Made by a program: the position numbers and the translations under genes
Source of the DNA: Albifimbria verrucaria
Lineage: Eukaryota; Ascomycota; Sordariomycetes; Hypocreales; Stachybotryaceae
DNA: 64,000 bases
Direction of reading: 5' to 3'
Assembly: GCA_020081605.1 (NCBI GenBank)
Contig: JAHREC010000016.1
Span: 682,001 to 746,000 of the forward strand
The notes under the pieces: generated by a model
Database searches by the model: none
The model's input: only the letters and a program-made list of their open reading frames with translations
Told to the model about the DNA's origin: nothing
In this document: in pieces, positions 23,982 to 34,935 of the stretch
Layout: every line of letters starts with the position of its first letter
Numbering within the stretch: the stretch's first letter is position 1

Positions 23982-26011
23982 CTATACGACTACCTTCATA
24001 ATAGTCTCTCCTAAGGTCTGTATGTTACCATGGACCAAATCCGTGTATATAACTCTCAGACCTTTACGCTTCTCCTCATCTTTCATCTGAGAAGCAAAAA
24101 GCTATACAAATAGGACAAGTACTCTTCCATCGTCACTGTTTGACTTTTGCTCTGTGTAGGCAAATCTGAACGCCAGTCTTGAACGGGTGCAAGCTTCATG
24201 GTCTCCTCAAGCAAGTCAATGTGGGTCATGACAAGAATGATAGATGTCTCCTGAACCGTTCATGGTTGGCAATTGATTCAAAGAGAACCAACTGCTCTTC
24301 CATGCGGTTAACATTCTCAGCTTCGTAAAGAAGCTTACAGTATGCAGTTGTATCCACCGTGAAAAGGACTGTTGATATATTCTCAGCAACCCGCAGCCAT
24401 TTCCTCCGCTGGGATCTTAGGCCTCCTAGATCGAACACACTAAGTGTGTAGTATTTCTCATCCCAAGAGGTTTCTATAATATCGATAGTCGTCACATGCG
24501 ACTTCAGTATGTCCGAAATGGTTGGCACAAAGCCTTGCATTGCAAGGTTGTGAATATCATCTGCAAATGACTTAGCATTGACATTCAATTGATATTTGAA
24601 GCGGCATCGGTAAGCCTCTTTGAAGCCAGCATCGTCCCACAAGGAAGCTATTGCAAGCTCTGTCTCTTCTGTCAGCGCATCTACCAGCGATGGCTGCAAT
24701 TGGATCGTATGAGCATCGAAATACTTTCGATCATCCTCAAGAAACATTCCCAACGATTCCATAGCGTCGAGAATAGCCCTTGTCGCCTGCATGATATTCG
24801 TGAATATAGTTTCAGTAAAGAGGCCCTTTCCTTCACGGAAAAGTCTCCATTGTGGTAAAGTTTTAGGATCTTGAGCAGAGTCGACTTTCCCGATTCTGAT
24901 GTGCCAAGTAGCATTACCTTGCGTTGTGGAGCATTTTTAACTGACGCAGTATTTGATTGCAGAAACTCGCCAGCCTGCGTTTTTGGGTAACGTTGACTCT
25001 TTGACCTCCGTAGGAAGCCAGCGCAGGCACTCGGAACATCCCACGTAATGCATCTTTGGTGCTATATTCTGAATTAGTCGTATTAAACGTCTGATCTGAA
25101 TTGCCGCGCCTGTGCGAGATTCGAGGTGGAGTTGGGTTGCTGTCGTTGAAGTTACTGGCCTGGTGCTCCTCGGGGGCCTGAGACTCTGAGGTTGAGGGTC
25201 GAGCCCTGCGTCTGGTGCAGATTGTGCTCCTATGTTTGGCCGGATATCGGTACTGATCGAGGCTTGATCATGCTGCCGGCCAGCTCTAATAATTTGTTTC
25301 ACATTTGACCGGTGAGCTACTTGGTAAACTTGTGAGCCCAAGAGAACAGGATCGAAGTCGAACTGAATGCTGAGAGCATTTGTGTTGTCAGATAGGATGC
25401 TTAGTCGATCGGCAAGGCCTATGACCGATGAAGTGCAGTCCCTGGCCAACTGCAACACATCTTGGCTCTCTTTTTCCTCAATTTTTTTCTGCTGTTCGTG
25501 CCATGTGCTGCTGTATAGTTGTTAGTCCTGAGGATATAGAAATAGAGAATTATTGGCAAACCAACCACTGAACAGCTTGTAAGAAGAGGCTCAAAGCATT
25601 GACCTGTCTGTCAACCAGCGTTGTATATGTGGCCACGTCACGCTCATTCCACAGATACGACAACCGATCATGCAGGTCTGGCGTTTCATTGTTAGATATT
25701 AAGAAAACCTCGAGGTTATCTAAGTACTGCTCCAGTGTCGTAATCATAGGACAAAAACACTCCAACGATTTATCTATCTGCGTAGCCAAGTGGTTATATC
25801 TCGGGTCATTGACAGAATGGGTCGACTTCCATCGCGTTAATTCTGCAATGACTGCTTGGATGATGTATAGCTGTCCGATTAAAGTCGTTACCTGCAATGG
25901 TGCATTGCGATCCGCGGTTCTTAGGTCGCTGAGCTTGCGGATGCTCTTTGCCACAACGTCAGCAATGGAAATGATCGAGCCGACCAACCCAACAACAGAG
26001 ACGGGATCCAT
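23982..26011 (-). CDS. Fungal STAND-type N-terminal domain fused to a degenerate Galpha-like domain
   Basis: Exon 1 is 26,011-25,566 and exon 2 is 25,510-23,982; the intron has CTAAC and CAG. The corrected length is about 659 residues. The N-terminus (MDPVSVVGLVGSIISIADVV, then a helical bundle to about residue 200) resembles the N-terminal domain of fungal NLRs. A Ser/Asn/Pro-rich linker leads to a heterotrimeric Galpha-like domain: P-loop GTSESGKST at 352-360, switch II DLGGLRSQRRKW at 510-521, and RTSIILVMTHIDLL near 573-584. The intersite distances match Galpha-i (26 residues between catalytic Arg and Gln sites, 65 from Gln to NKxD). The catalytic Gln is Leu514, the catalytic Arg is His488, NKxD is THID, and the TCAT loop is not evident. 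Nucleotide may still bind through the P-loop Lys/Ser, but hydrolysis should be poor. Five single-base losses occur at about 25,196, 25,026, 24,817, 24,247 and 24,096; all five must be repaired to join the domains. No N-terminal myristoylation Gly is present. Confidence 0.85.
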
Positions 26012-26864
26012 CAGCACAGGCTAGATGTCGCTCATAGGGGCCACTGAAAGGCGAGCAGAGCTCATAACTATGCCAAGGGCTAGAGTGTCTCCATAAACCA
26101 GTGAAGATTTCTAGTCAGATACGTTTGTCGAGATCGGGGCTGAGGCTGAGGGGTTTCAGCCTATGTGTGCAGTACGCCTTGTCCATCCAGGCATGTGCCC
26201 AATTAGGTGTGCAGTCGAATGCAGTGCACTCTCAATGTAACGTAAGTGCTTGCATGAAGCCGACCTAGCCAGCGAAGATTTATTGATTTCTCTATTTTCC
26301 TAACGGGGCAAGTTTCAATTATAGACTGCAAATCGACGAAACTGGTAGTTATTTTTGGCTTTCGCTATGGTAAATCATATCGTGCATTTTAAGACTCGCC
26401 GTATTTTGACAAGTTTAATTATAGTGTTTCCTAACTGCTAGAAAATGGAAATGGTTCAAGCCAGGCCAAGACGAGGGTGGTGGTGATTGACATTGGGATC
26501 TCTTGCTGCTTCACTCTCTCCTATAAATTGACTGCCGTTCATGTTTAATGGACCTTGTGATTGAGGTTAGGAGTAACGTGCTAGCAATTGAACTGGGCCT
26601 TTGGGAACTTCTCTACCACTGAACATATCCTTGCATGTCATGTAAGCCTTGGTATTCTGAGCCAAGCCCAGGCCCACTTTGCCGAGCTCAGGCGGTGCAC
26701 ATCCTACGCCTGCCGATCACCGGCTTGTCCAGCGTCATTATCCACTGAAGTTGGCACGGCGGAGATGGGCCTGGTGGTATGGGTTGTAATAAAGAAACCC
26801 GACGCTGCTCAGACTTTGGTTGAAGGAAGGATTCCCGAGCCAGCTTTGACTGAAAGCTGAAACA
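26012..26864. promoter_or_regulatory. Divergent promoter region of the Galpha-like gene and a small membrane-protein gene
   Basis: The 853 bases between two divergently transcribed starts. The composition is AT-rich and no gene is supported. An open plus-strand frame around 26,588-26,860 has no protein-like features. Both promoters should lie here. Confidence 0.45.
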
Positions 26865-27282
26865 ATGATTTTACCGCAACATTACGCTCCTGTAAGTTAA
26901 CATGTCTCCCTCGTTAACTCTTTCTCCTAACTCAATATAGATCGCGACAAATGCCATCCAAACCCGCGCCAGCATAGGCACCGGCTCTGGCATCGCCGCC
27001 GGCGGTGTGGCAGCGGGAAACAGCAACAACAACAGATTCATCATCGGCTTCAGTGTAGCAGTCGGCGGAACACTACTCATTGTAGCCATTGCATACCTGT
27101 ACAGAAAAGGTTACTTGCACCGCGCAGTGGGCAAACAGAAGAAGCCCAGGCCAGCGAACAAGAGCCTCAAGAACCGCAGGCCAGGACGAAATGATAACTG
27201 GCCGTGGAAGGGCGTGATTCTGAAGCCGCCTTCGCGGACATACCGACGAGAGAAATACCGTGAAAAGAGACTGCCTGTGTAA
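26865..27282 (+). CDS. Small single-pass membrane protein with basic tail, unknown function
   Basis: Two exons: a 27-base first exon at 26,865-26,891 (MILPQHYAP), a 49-base intron with a perfect GTAAGT donor, a CTAAC branch and a TAG acceptor, and a second exon at 26,941-27,282. The product is 122 residues. An N-terminal stretch of about 40 residues rich in Gly, Ala, Ser and Asn precedes one strong transmembrane helix (FIIGFSVAVGGTLLIVAIAY, about residues 47-66). The rest is very basic (many Lys/Arg) and ends KRLPV. By the positive-inside rule the basic tail should be cytosolic, so this is probably a tail-in type I or III membrane protein without a classic signal peptide. I do not recognise the family. 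It starts 853 bases from the Galpha-like gene, in the opposite direction. There are no frame breaks, and the splice signals make the model credible. Confidence 0.65.
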
Positions 27283-28086
27283 TATTACAAGGAGTGTTGT
27301 CTGGAGAAAGACGTGGTCGTGGAGGAGCCGCTTTGATGGTTGTATTATACCCCTGTGTTTAACACTTTGTACACTATCTACTGCCATTCATACGAGAGCA
27401 TGGAGATGCCTTCTCCAAGGAATAAAGTAATATTTGCCTTATATAATTGCAAGGTTTTAGAAGTGGTTTCGTATTTTAGCTGCTTGATGGTGCTTCCTTG
27501 TATCTTGCTCTTCACGCCTCGGATCCAAGATCCACACGGCGCCGAGAAGACTCCACCATACACAAGGCACAACGACGCAGTGAATAGACAACCCACGCGC
27601 CACGTATCTATGAGAAAGAACATTCTGCTGTTTGAGAATTGTAAGATATTCAGTTTGAAATGCTTTTAAGAATCGTTTTGCTCTTGGTCATGAATCCAAG
27701 GGTATGGATGGAGACGGTAGTATCAGTTCCAAGTAAGATTCAAGCCTGTAGGGCCAGGTCATTGATCAAAAGGAAAGCTTCAATTAGAAAAGTCTCTTCA
27801 TGGAATTAAATCTACCTACTTATACCGAAGCATTTGCAAAGCCCAAGATTCAGAACCAGAAACTGTAGCATCCCATCCAACTTCCAGAGCCCATCACGTG
27901 ACCCACTATACCACCACAGCTCCAGTCGCGTCTCGCACGTGACCTTCAATTCCCGTCCCTGAACATGCACCAGGACTTTTTCCCGACTAAGGCAGCGTGC
28001 TATATCGCCAGGTCCATCGAGAATCCAAGGTCCCCTTCGCAACCGCCAACTCTCTCCCCGACGCTCCAGATCTCCTCTCGCCCACC
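27283..28086. other. Intergenic region, no gene supported
   Basis: About 800 bases between the small membrane-protein gene and mrp10. It is AT-rich to about 27,830 and then becomes C-rich towards mrp10. The change of composition may mark the right side of the accessory-looking block. Confidence 0.5.
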
Positions 28087-28463
28087 ATGCCTGCCGGCAC
28101 CGCCCGTCCCATCCGTCTGCCGCCGCTCAAGACGCTGCGCGTGCACAACCCCAAGCGACAGCCCGAGAACCCTTGCATTGCGCTCATGTCCACCGTCCTG
28201 GGTAAGCCCACACGTCCTCCATTGGGGCCCTTTCCCGCCTCCTTCTGGGTCCCGAGCTTGGGAAGAATCTTGCTAACTGGCGTCCTTCCACACAAACAGC
28301 TTGCTGGGCCTCTGCCGGCTTCAACGCCGCCGGCTGCGCTGCTGTCGAGAACCAGCTGCGCAAGTGCATGGACGGACCTGCGCCGCCGCCCGCGCCCGCC
28401 AACACGGTCAACTACCACCTCAACCGTATGAAGAAGCACGTCATCAGCAAGGGCAGACAGTAA
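28087..28463 (+). CDS. mrp10: Mitochondrial small-subunit ribosomal protein Mrp10 (mS37, CHCH)
   Basis: Two exons, 28,087-28,201 and 28,300-28,463, encode 92 residues without frame breaks. The intron has a CTAAC branch site. The protein is a twin CX9C (CHCH) protein: CIALMSTVLAC is the first CX9C, CAAVENQLRKC the second, with ten residues between them (ACWASAGFNAAGC). The N-terminus is basic and Pro-rich (PIRLPPLKTLRVHNPKRQ) and the end is KKHVISKGRQ, both matching fungal Mrp10. The protein is imported into mitochondria, oxidised by Mia40 in the intermembrane space in yeast, and assembled into the 37S subunit. Length and layout match the family. Confidence 0.93.
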
Positions 28464-29744
28464 AAACGCCCTCATTACCATCGAGCCAGCGTACCAGGAC
28501 GAGAAACCATGCGAGCGGCACCGCGAGAGCTTCACGATTGTCCATTCAGCCTTTTCATCGGCAGAGAATTCGAGAGGAAAGGAACACAAAAGGGGTTTAA
28601 CAAAACCGGCTGTCGCACGAAAAGCTCCACGAGACGAATTGCATTGCCATTGTTTCAATATAGACTAAGGCGTGAACACTCAATCTCGATCAACAGGGGC
28701 TAGCAGGGAAAGACGGCATTCATAAGGCGTTGTTTGTATTAAGAAACAAGTGTGCGATATCTGTATCATAAAGGCGACTGAGTTGACTCCTATAGTTGGG
28801 AGGATTGGATGTGTAAACATCTTTGTATAAACACAAATAGACGAACTAACTTGTCAGTTGATTAAACTTGATGATTGATCACCCTGCCTTGTATGAGCAG
28901 TAACATATGTTATCCCTAAGAGAGCACATCATCGCTTTTCAGACATCATCTCCTCCTTTGCAAAGTGGCACAATTAATTCACACTGAGACATTCTTTTGC
29001 ATTACTCTGCTACCAAGCAAAAATGCCCCTTCCGCTCATCCGTTGCTCTCCTATCACCACATCTATCCTATCTCAACACCATCCAACTTCCTACTTGAAA
29101 CAACACTGTGAAAAGAGCCCCAAGCCCTCCGATCCTTGCCTTGTAACAGAAGGAGAAAAACAAAAGTTGCGATGCAAATGCCATTACCAATTCCCAGTCT
29201 TTATCATAAGCGCCATGGACCCATAATAGTAACGATAGTGAAGAACCTGAGATGCGATTCCAAGAAATAGATGAAAGCCTTCCCAAGAAAGAGTTTGATT
29301 GCAACGAGACAGCGCCAGCCTTATATCAATGTGATGTTCCGGCTGGGACTGCACGCGCGCCAGCTGGTGCTTTATTCGGTTATGGGATGCCGTATAGAAG
29401 CGTGCTGATGAATTTGAGCATAAAAGGAACGGTGGCGAGGAAGCTCAAATTGTTGGTGTCGTTGTATAAGTGGCCAGGTAAAAAATGTTGGTAAGATAGT
29501 ATAGCATGTAATGGGCTTCGAAATTTGATGTTCCACTCATGGTGCAGTTCGTCGCAAGATGGCGTCTATATAATAACCCCATGGCTCCCTTATTCATGCG
29601 CAATCGTTATAGTCGTGCTTCGCGTTCCCACCCGTAGACGGAGGGGATAATGTAGAACGGCGAGTCTCCAAGTGCCTGGTATCTCTGTAGTGAAACGTCC
29701 CTTCGTTGATCATCATGGAGACCCGCAAGGTTCTACCCAAGGCT
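28464..29744. other. Convergent intergenic region between mrp10 and cdc24
   Basis: About 1.3 kb that holds the 3' UTRs of both genes. A short plus-strand open frame at 29,252-29,494 lacks recognisable features and I do not call it. Confidence 0.5.
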
Positions 29745-32700
29745 TCATGTCATCTCTCCGACGCAGAAGAGCTCTATCTCTCCAACGCCACCCGAGTACA
29801 TGTTTCTAGCCCCTCTCGCCATTCCATAAACGCAATCTGAATGTCATCATCGCTCTCGATGGTGACGTCGTCGCCATCCTCGTCTCTGTATCTGAGCTTC
29901 AACATACCCTTGCTAATGCTGCTGTTTGTGAAGCGGCCGAGTTTGGCATCGATACGGTCAATCAAGGATTGGTAGGTGATGTTAAAGGCAACGACCAAAG
30001 TCACATAGTTGCCGCTGTCACAGTTGACTCGAACCTTCAGCTGCGTCGGCAGCGGCATTTCGGGGCTCGAAGTCAAACCAGCTGACGGAGGGGACCGTGC
30101 TCGTGCCGAGAGCCGGAGATATGGTTCTCGCATTTGCTGTGTACGAATCGACGCGCAAGGGATTGCCTGAGGCGGTCTGGGGGTTGTCTCTGATAGACAG
30201 GCTGCGCAGGGAATTGCGTCATCTGACCACCAAGGCTGCCAGAGTGCGAGTGCAATCGCTCGCGTTGGGAGCCCGGGCTCTGTGTATTTGAGCGCATAGG
30301 CAAATCGTTTCGGGGAGAGCCTGTCTGTGACCTGGGAATGTTGCCGTCGTGCGCTGGGTGTAAATGCTGGGGATACCTGGAACAGCCGGGACATTGGTTT
30401 GGCTAGGTTGACGCCGGGCGCCAGTTGGGCCATTGATGTCGGCAGTGCTGTAGGAACGGCTTCTTGACAGCTGAGCGGCGCTCTGGTTTGAGGCCATAGC
30501 CGGAAGCGAAGGGCCTCGTAGATTCCTGCCGTTCATAGATTGTGGGTTAGGCGAAGCTCCATCACGAGAGGGGCACGAGGCATGGGTGGCGCCGTGTATC
30601 GTTGTTGGTTCTCATCCCAGACAGGCTGAGGGGTTCCCGCTTTCGAGAATTGATTCGTGAAGACGCTACTAGCTGTGCTCGTCCGGGAAGATGCAGGAGA
30701 CTCGGCTCCGGGCGAGAAGAAATTGTCACCCGGACGGAACCCAGGAGACTGAGAACCATTAGATAAGTTAAGCGGAGCCGGGACCTGAGGAACGGGGGAA
30801 TCGTGGCGGTGCCCTGGCGATGCTCCCTGCTCGTCCGCGCAAGTTTGTGGATGACGACTGGCGGACGATACCGACGTCTGGTCCTGCAAATCCTGGGGAA
30901 TTGCGCCGTAATCCTCTTCGTCATCCTCCTCTTTGTATGGGTTGATGAGGTCGAGGTTCTCGCTCCAGATGAAGCCTTTAGGTTCTGCGCTCGATAGTCG
31001 TGGAGCGTTCTCCTTTCGTTGAATTTCCAGCCCATTCGCCCACTTCTTCATGTCATCTTCTGTGATGAATCTAATCGTGAAACTTTCGACGGCTGGTTCG
31101 CCTTTCCACCAAATCTGGACGCTGTGGGAGCCTAGGCTATATTAGATAGAAGTCTTGGCTCGAATACAAGAACACTTACCTGGCTTTGATAGGGACACAA
31201 CATCAGTTACGTTAGCCATGAATATTCTGCCCTTAAGCTGCAGCTTCGCGTTCCTGTTTCTAATCTTAGGGCCCTGGGAACGTGTCTTGTCCTTCTTGTC
31301 CCTGCTCTTGCCCGGCGAAACTTCTTTGCAACAAAGTAGGATACACTCAAAGAGAAAGATTTCGTACTGTTTCCTCGCGTTAGTGAATCGGTCATAAGTG
31401 GACGTGAAAGATTGCACGTACATCCTTCTCCTGCTCCGTCTTGCTGGTTGTGACTCCATACACACCGTGCAAAAGTAAACGTCCAAAATGCTCCGGTTTG
31501 TGGTTCTTCCAGTCGTCTACTCGGTTGAAGAGATCTCCCATTGCGTCCTCCAGTTCGTCTTGGTGTACTGCATCGTTCGCTTTGCTGAGGACTCCAGATG
31601 CAACTTCACATCCAGCTTCCAAATCGGCTTTCACATCACTATCCTCAGTCTTCTTGATAAGATCCTGAAAGATTGTCAGTCACCGAATCAATATGCGACT
31701 TAGGGACATTGCTACCTTCAAAAACATGGGGTACTTGACCAAACGTTGCATTGGCTTTAGTAGGAAGCCATCCAAAGTGTTGAAGTCGGCCGCGACGGGA
31801 TGGCCTGACTGTTGAATTTGCTCAAAGACCTGGTTCGCAACTTGTGCAGCTTTCTTTTGGTTGGCAATAAACGGGTGGTAAATATCGAACGAGTGCTCGA
31901 ACATGACAAACGGTGCACCCCATCGCTGAGTGTCCGCAGGCATCGAATTTGTCGTTTCAACTCGGATAAGAAAACGACGTTGGAAATCAAGAATGGCGTT
32001 AATGTTGAGAAAGATCTGATGGATAACATCGCCTGTAATGGCGCCGGTCTGTTCGAGCGTCGTCTTGAGATCGTGCAGGTTCTCCAAATCTTGAACATAC
32101 TTTCGCTCGGTATCGACAATCTCCCTCACCAAATAATCACGGTGGCTCATCTGGGTGCCCTCGGCAGTCGCATTAGGCTCATCTTCGGGGTATGGCTGAA
32201 CTTGAAGCAGAAGGCCGCGTTGTTCGGCCAAATCTAGAACATAGTTGACGACTTGAATAACCTAAGGGGAGCAGGTTAGTATGCGTTGCTGATGTGAGTA
32301 CGGCAAAGGGAAGAGGTGAGAGTAACCAACCTTGACAAAGCCAGTTGTATCATTTCCCATCAAGTCGGTAATGACAAAGCTCTCCGCCGACGGAACTTGA
32401 AGCTCCTTCAAACAAGCTTGAACAAACTTGAACACGGCAAGCTTGGCAGTCTTGGCCCTTTTCGCATCGGAGTCACTTGGACTTGGTTCGTCGACCATGA
32501 GCGGCTCGGCAGGCTGGAGGGCATTGTAGATGACAAGTAGAGGATAGCCGGTTCGGAAGAGGTTCCACAGGGGTCGACGGGGTCGTAGGGATCTAGCTGC
32601 TGCAGAAGAGGCTCGAAGCTGGGGACGAGAGCGAGGCGCTGCTTGAGGGTGATGCACATCTGGTAAAGCGAGCGGGAAGCATCTGCTTTCTGGTTGATGA

Positions 32701-32919
32701 TATTGCCGGTGGCGGTAACGGGGCCGCCATTCTGGGGACGACGGTGGCAGCACTGGCGAGCGAGCTCAACGAGGCGGTAGAGCCGCCGTAGGCCGTGGAG
32801 CCAGAGAGCTGGCTGGCGCGCGGCGCATGGTTCATGATGCCGGATATGCTTCCGACACCGGACTGACCGGACTGGAACACGGGTGCAGTATTGTTACGAA
32901 GCAGCGGAGCATGAGCCAT
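29745..32919 (-). CDS. cdc24: Rho guanine-nucleotide exchange factor Cdc24
   Basis: Five exons on the minus strand: 32,919-32,331, 32,261-31,716, 31,664-31,422, 31,366-31,180 and 31,131-29,745. The length is about 985 residues. Order of domains: a calponin-like CDC24 domain at about residues 80-195 (SLYQMCITLKQRL, then DPLWNLFRTGYPLL), a RhoGEF/DH domain from about 225 (RDYLVREIVDTERKYVQDLE, FLLKPMQRLVKYPMFLK), a PH domain across exons 4-5 (IWWKGEPAVESFTIRF), a long Ser/Pro-rich linker, and a C-terminal PB1 domain (LKLRYRDEDGDDVTIESDDD). Cdc24 activates Cdc42 at sites of polarised growth, with Bem1 binding the PB1 domain. Clear single-base losses lie at 32,734-32,737, 32,570-32,573, 30,570-30,573, about 30,334 and 29,820-29,823. 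The linker between about 30,060 and 30,340 changes frame at least twice and is not fully resolved. Repairing 29,820 restores the usual acidic GEIELFCV-type end. Confidence 0.93.
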
Positions 32920-33654
32920 GCCCACTTACTCCATTCGCCCAGGAGCACAGGGCAGAAATCGAGGGGTTAGGAGGAGGAAGAAGAAGAAGAGAGGGAGAAG
33001 ACAAAGACGACGGCGAGAAGGCCGAGACGTGGAGAGTAGAGGCGAATGTCGTTCCGCAAGACCGGCTTGGGGGTGATGTGATGGTTGGAAGTCTGCAAGG
33101 TGGATGTTGTCCACGAGTCTCCCTTCCCAGAGTGCAGCGGTAGGGTCACGTCATGCAACGGCAGGTGGTCGCGCGATGCCTCTTCAGCCCCTTTGAACCC
33201 CCAAGCTAAGGTAGGCTGGTTCGTGACTGCTGACCTGCGTCGTGTGTGCCTGTTTTGGGACGTCGCTGTGTCTTGGTATCGGCAGCGGGCGGATGCAGAG
33301 GCGAAGGAAAGAAGAAGAGGCAGACACACGCACACACAGGGCGTATGTCAGCCTACGTATGTACGACTCCTCCCGTTGGTATGGGCGCCTCGTTCGCGAG
33401 GTAGGATTCAGGCTGCTGGCTGCTGTGTTGACCCCTTATGTGCGGGGTTCGGCCAGGAAGCTGGGGGTTCGCGAGGATGGTCTGGACGGTTGTTGGATTA
33501 AGAAAAGGCCGTGCTCGTGCGGCTGCCGTCGAGAGAAGGTCGTTTGGGAGAATCGTCGCGGGTTCGAAGGGGGTGTTGCTGTGGGAGGGCGGCGAGGGCG
33601 ACGGGAGGGAGAGATATGGGGGTTGGTTGCGTGTGCTGTAGGTAGCAGACAAGG

Positions 33655-33790
33655 TCTGGTCAGGTCAGGTCAGGTATGAGAGAGCAAGCGTTTGTGGGTG
33701 GTGGATGATGGTGGGTACAGGTACATGGAGCGTGTGTGGCTGCAAAGTGCCGGGGAGACGCAGAGGCAAGGCAAAGGCAAGGCAAGGCGC
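33655..33790. repeat. (GGTCA)n and (GGCAA)n short tandem repeats
   Basis: Four GGTCA units at about 33,656-33,675, and several GGCAA/GGCAAA units at about 33,766-33,788. These are simple sequences in the cdc24 upstream region. Confidence 0.7.
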
Positions 33791-34892
33791 TGGCTGGGAT
33801 TGGATTGCGTTGACGCTTCGCAGCCCAGCCCCAGTGTAGACTACTGTACGGAGCCCCAGCGTAGCGCCCAGCGTAGTGCTTGGAGGGCAATGCGGTGCGG
33901 TGCCGTTGCGGTGCGATGCGGTACGGAAGGGCTGTGGGTGTGGTGCGGACCTACAGAATCCACTGGGCTTGGCCGTTGCGCCTCTGTAAAAAATAAGAAA
34001 TAAAAAAAATGAGAAGCTGGTAGAGGGTACAGAGTGCAGCCAGCAGCTAATGATCGGTAAGGGGCGCTCGCTGTGTGTCTCTAGTCAGATCCCGGTCGTG
34101 GGTTCCAACCACATGCGTGGCGGTCAGCGGTCGACTAAACTATTATTAAAACGAATTAAGATAAGGGGTCAAGAGAGGAGAAGAAAAAACGTCATATCAG
34201 CTATTCGGTGACAATGCGCTACTTTTTTCTTCTTCTTCTCACAATCGGATTTGCGAGAAAGAGAGATAAAGCAGGAAAAAGAAAGAGACGTCAGGGGAGT
34301 GAATGCGTGGGAACTAAAGAGGCTGCGGTTTGAGGGCCAATGTAACACGGATCTGGCAAGACGAGACAAGCTCGAGGGGTCAGGCTGATCCTGCTACTTG
34401 TCGGGTACGGCACGGTGCGTCCTGCGGTCTGCGGGCCACAGTACCCATCATGTACCGTGAGTGGTTATATCGGCGCTGGCCGTCCCCTGTGGCACCCCTA
34501 CCCGCTACCTCTATTGAACCGCGTCCCTACCGTCTCGACCACCCTGCCAGAGGTACCCGTTGGTTCCCTGCCGGTACCCTCGCATCGCATCCCTCTTCAG
34601 CCCATCGTCTTCCTCTCCACGGGGCTTCAATCACAGCGCCTGTATGTCTACCTTACCTTTTCTTCAACCATGGATGGCTTCTGTCTTTACCAACGGCCCA
34701 CGCACGCCATGATACCTCCCCGACGACGCACTTCAATGCCTCGGCGGTATTACCAATATCCCTCCAAGTTAGCTTACGCTTTCCTTGCTCGGCATCCTGG
34801 AAGCATGGAACGTGGATTGCATTTTGGAGTTCGATTTGTTTCAAAATTAGCCTAGGCTGCACCAGCCCAAGCCTGGCTCAGGATCCCGGTCG

Positions 34893-34935
34893 CAATGGAT
34901 GAATGGATGGATGGGTGGATGGGTGGGTGGGTGGA
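34893..34935. repeat. (GGATG)n/(GGTG)n array
   Basis: ATGGATGGATGGGTGG-type units form an interrupted 4-5 bp tandem repeat. Confidence 0.8.

Noticed and set aside
24937..25130. Possible 70-base intron in the Galpha-like gene (GTGGGA...CGCAG)
   Set aside because: The donor is poor, and two single-base restorations at 25,196 and 25,026 instead give continuous protein-like sequence and the right total frame.
29252..29494. 80-residue plus-strand frame between mrp10 and cdc24
   Set aside because: Short, no family, in a convergent 3' UTR region.
34330..34902. 190-residue plus-strand frame upstream of cdc24
   Set aside because: Low-complexity Pro/Ser/Arg composition, no homology that I recognise, overlapping alternative frames of equal quality.
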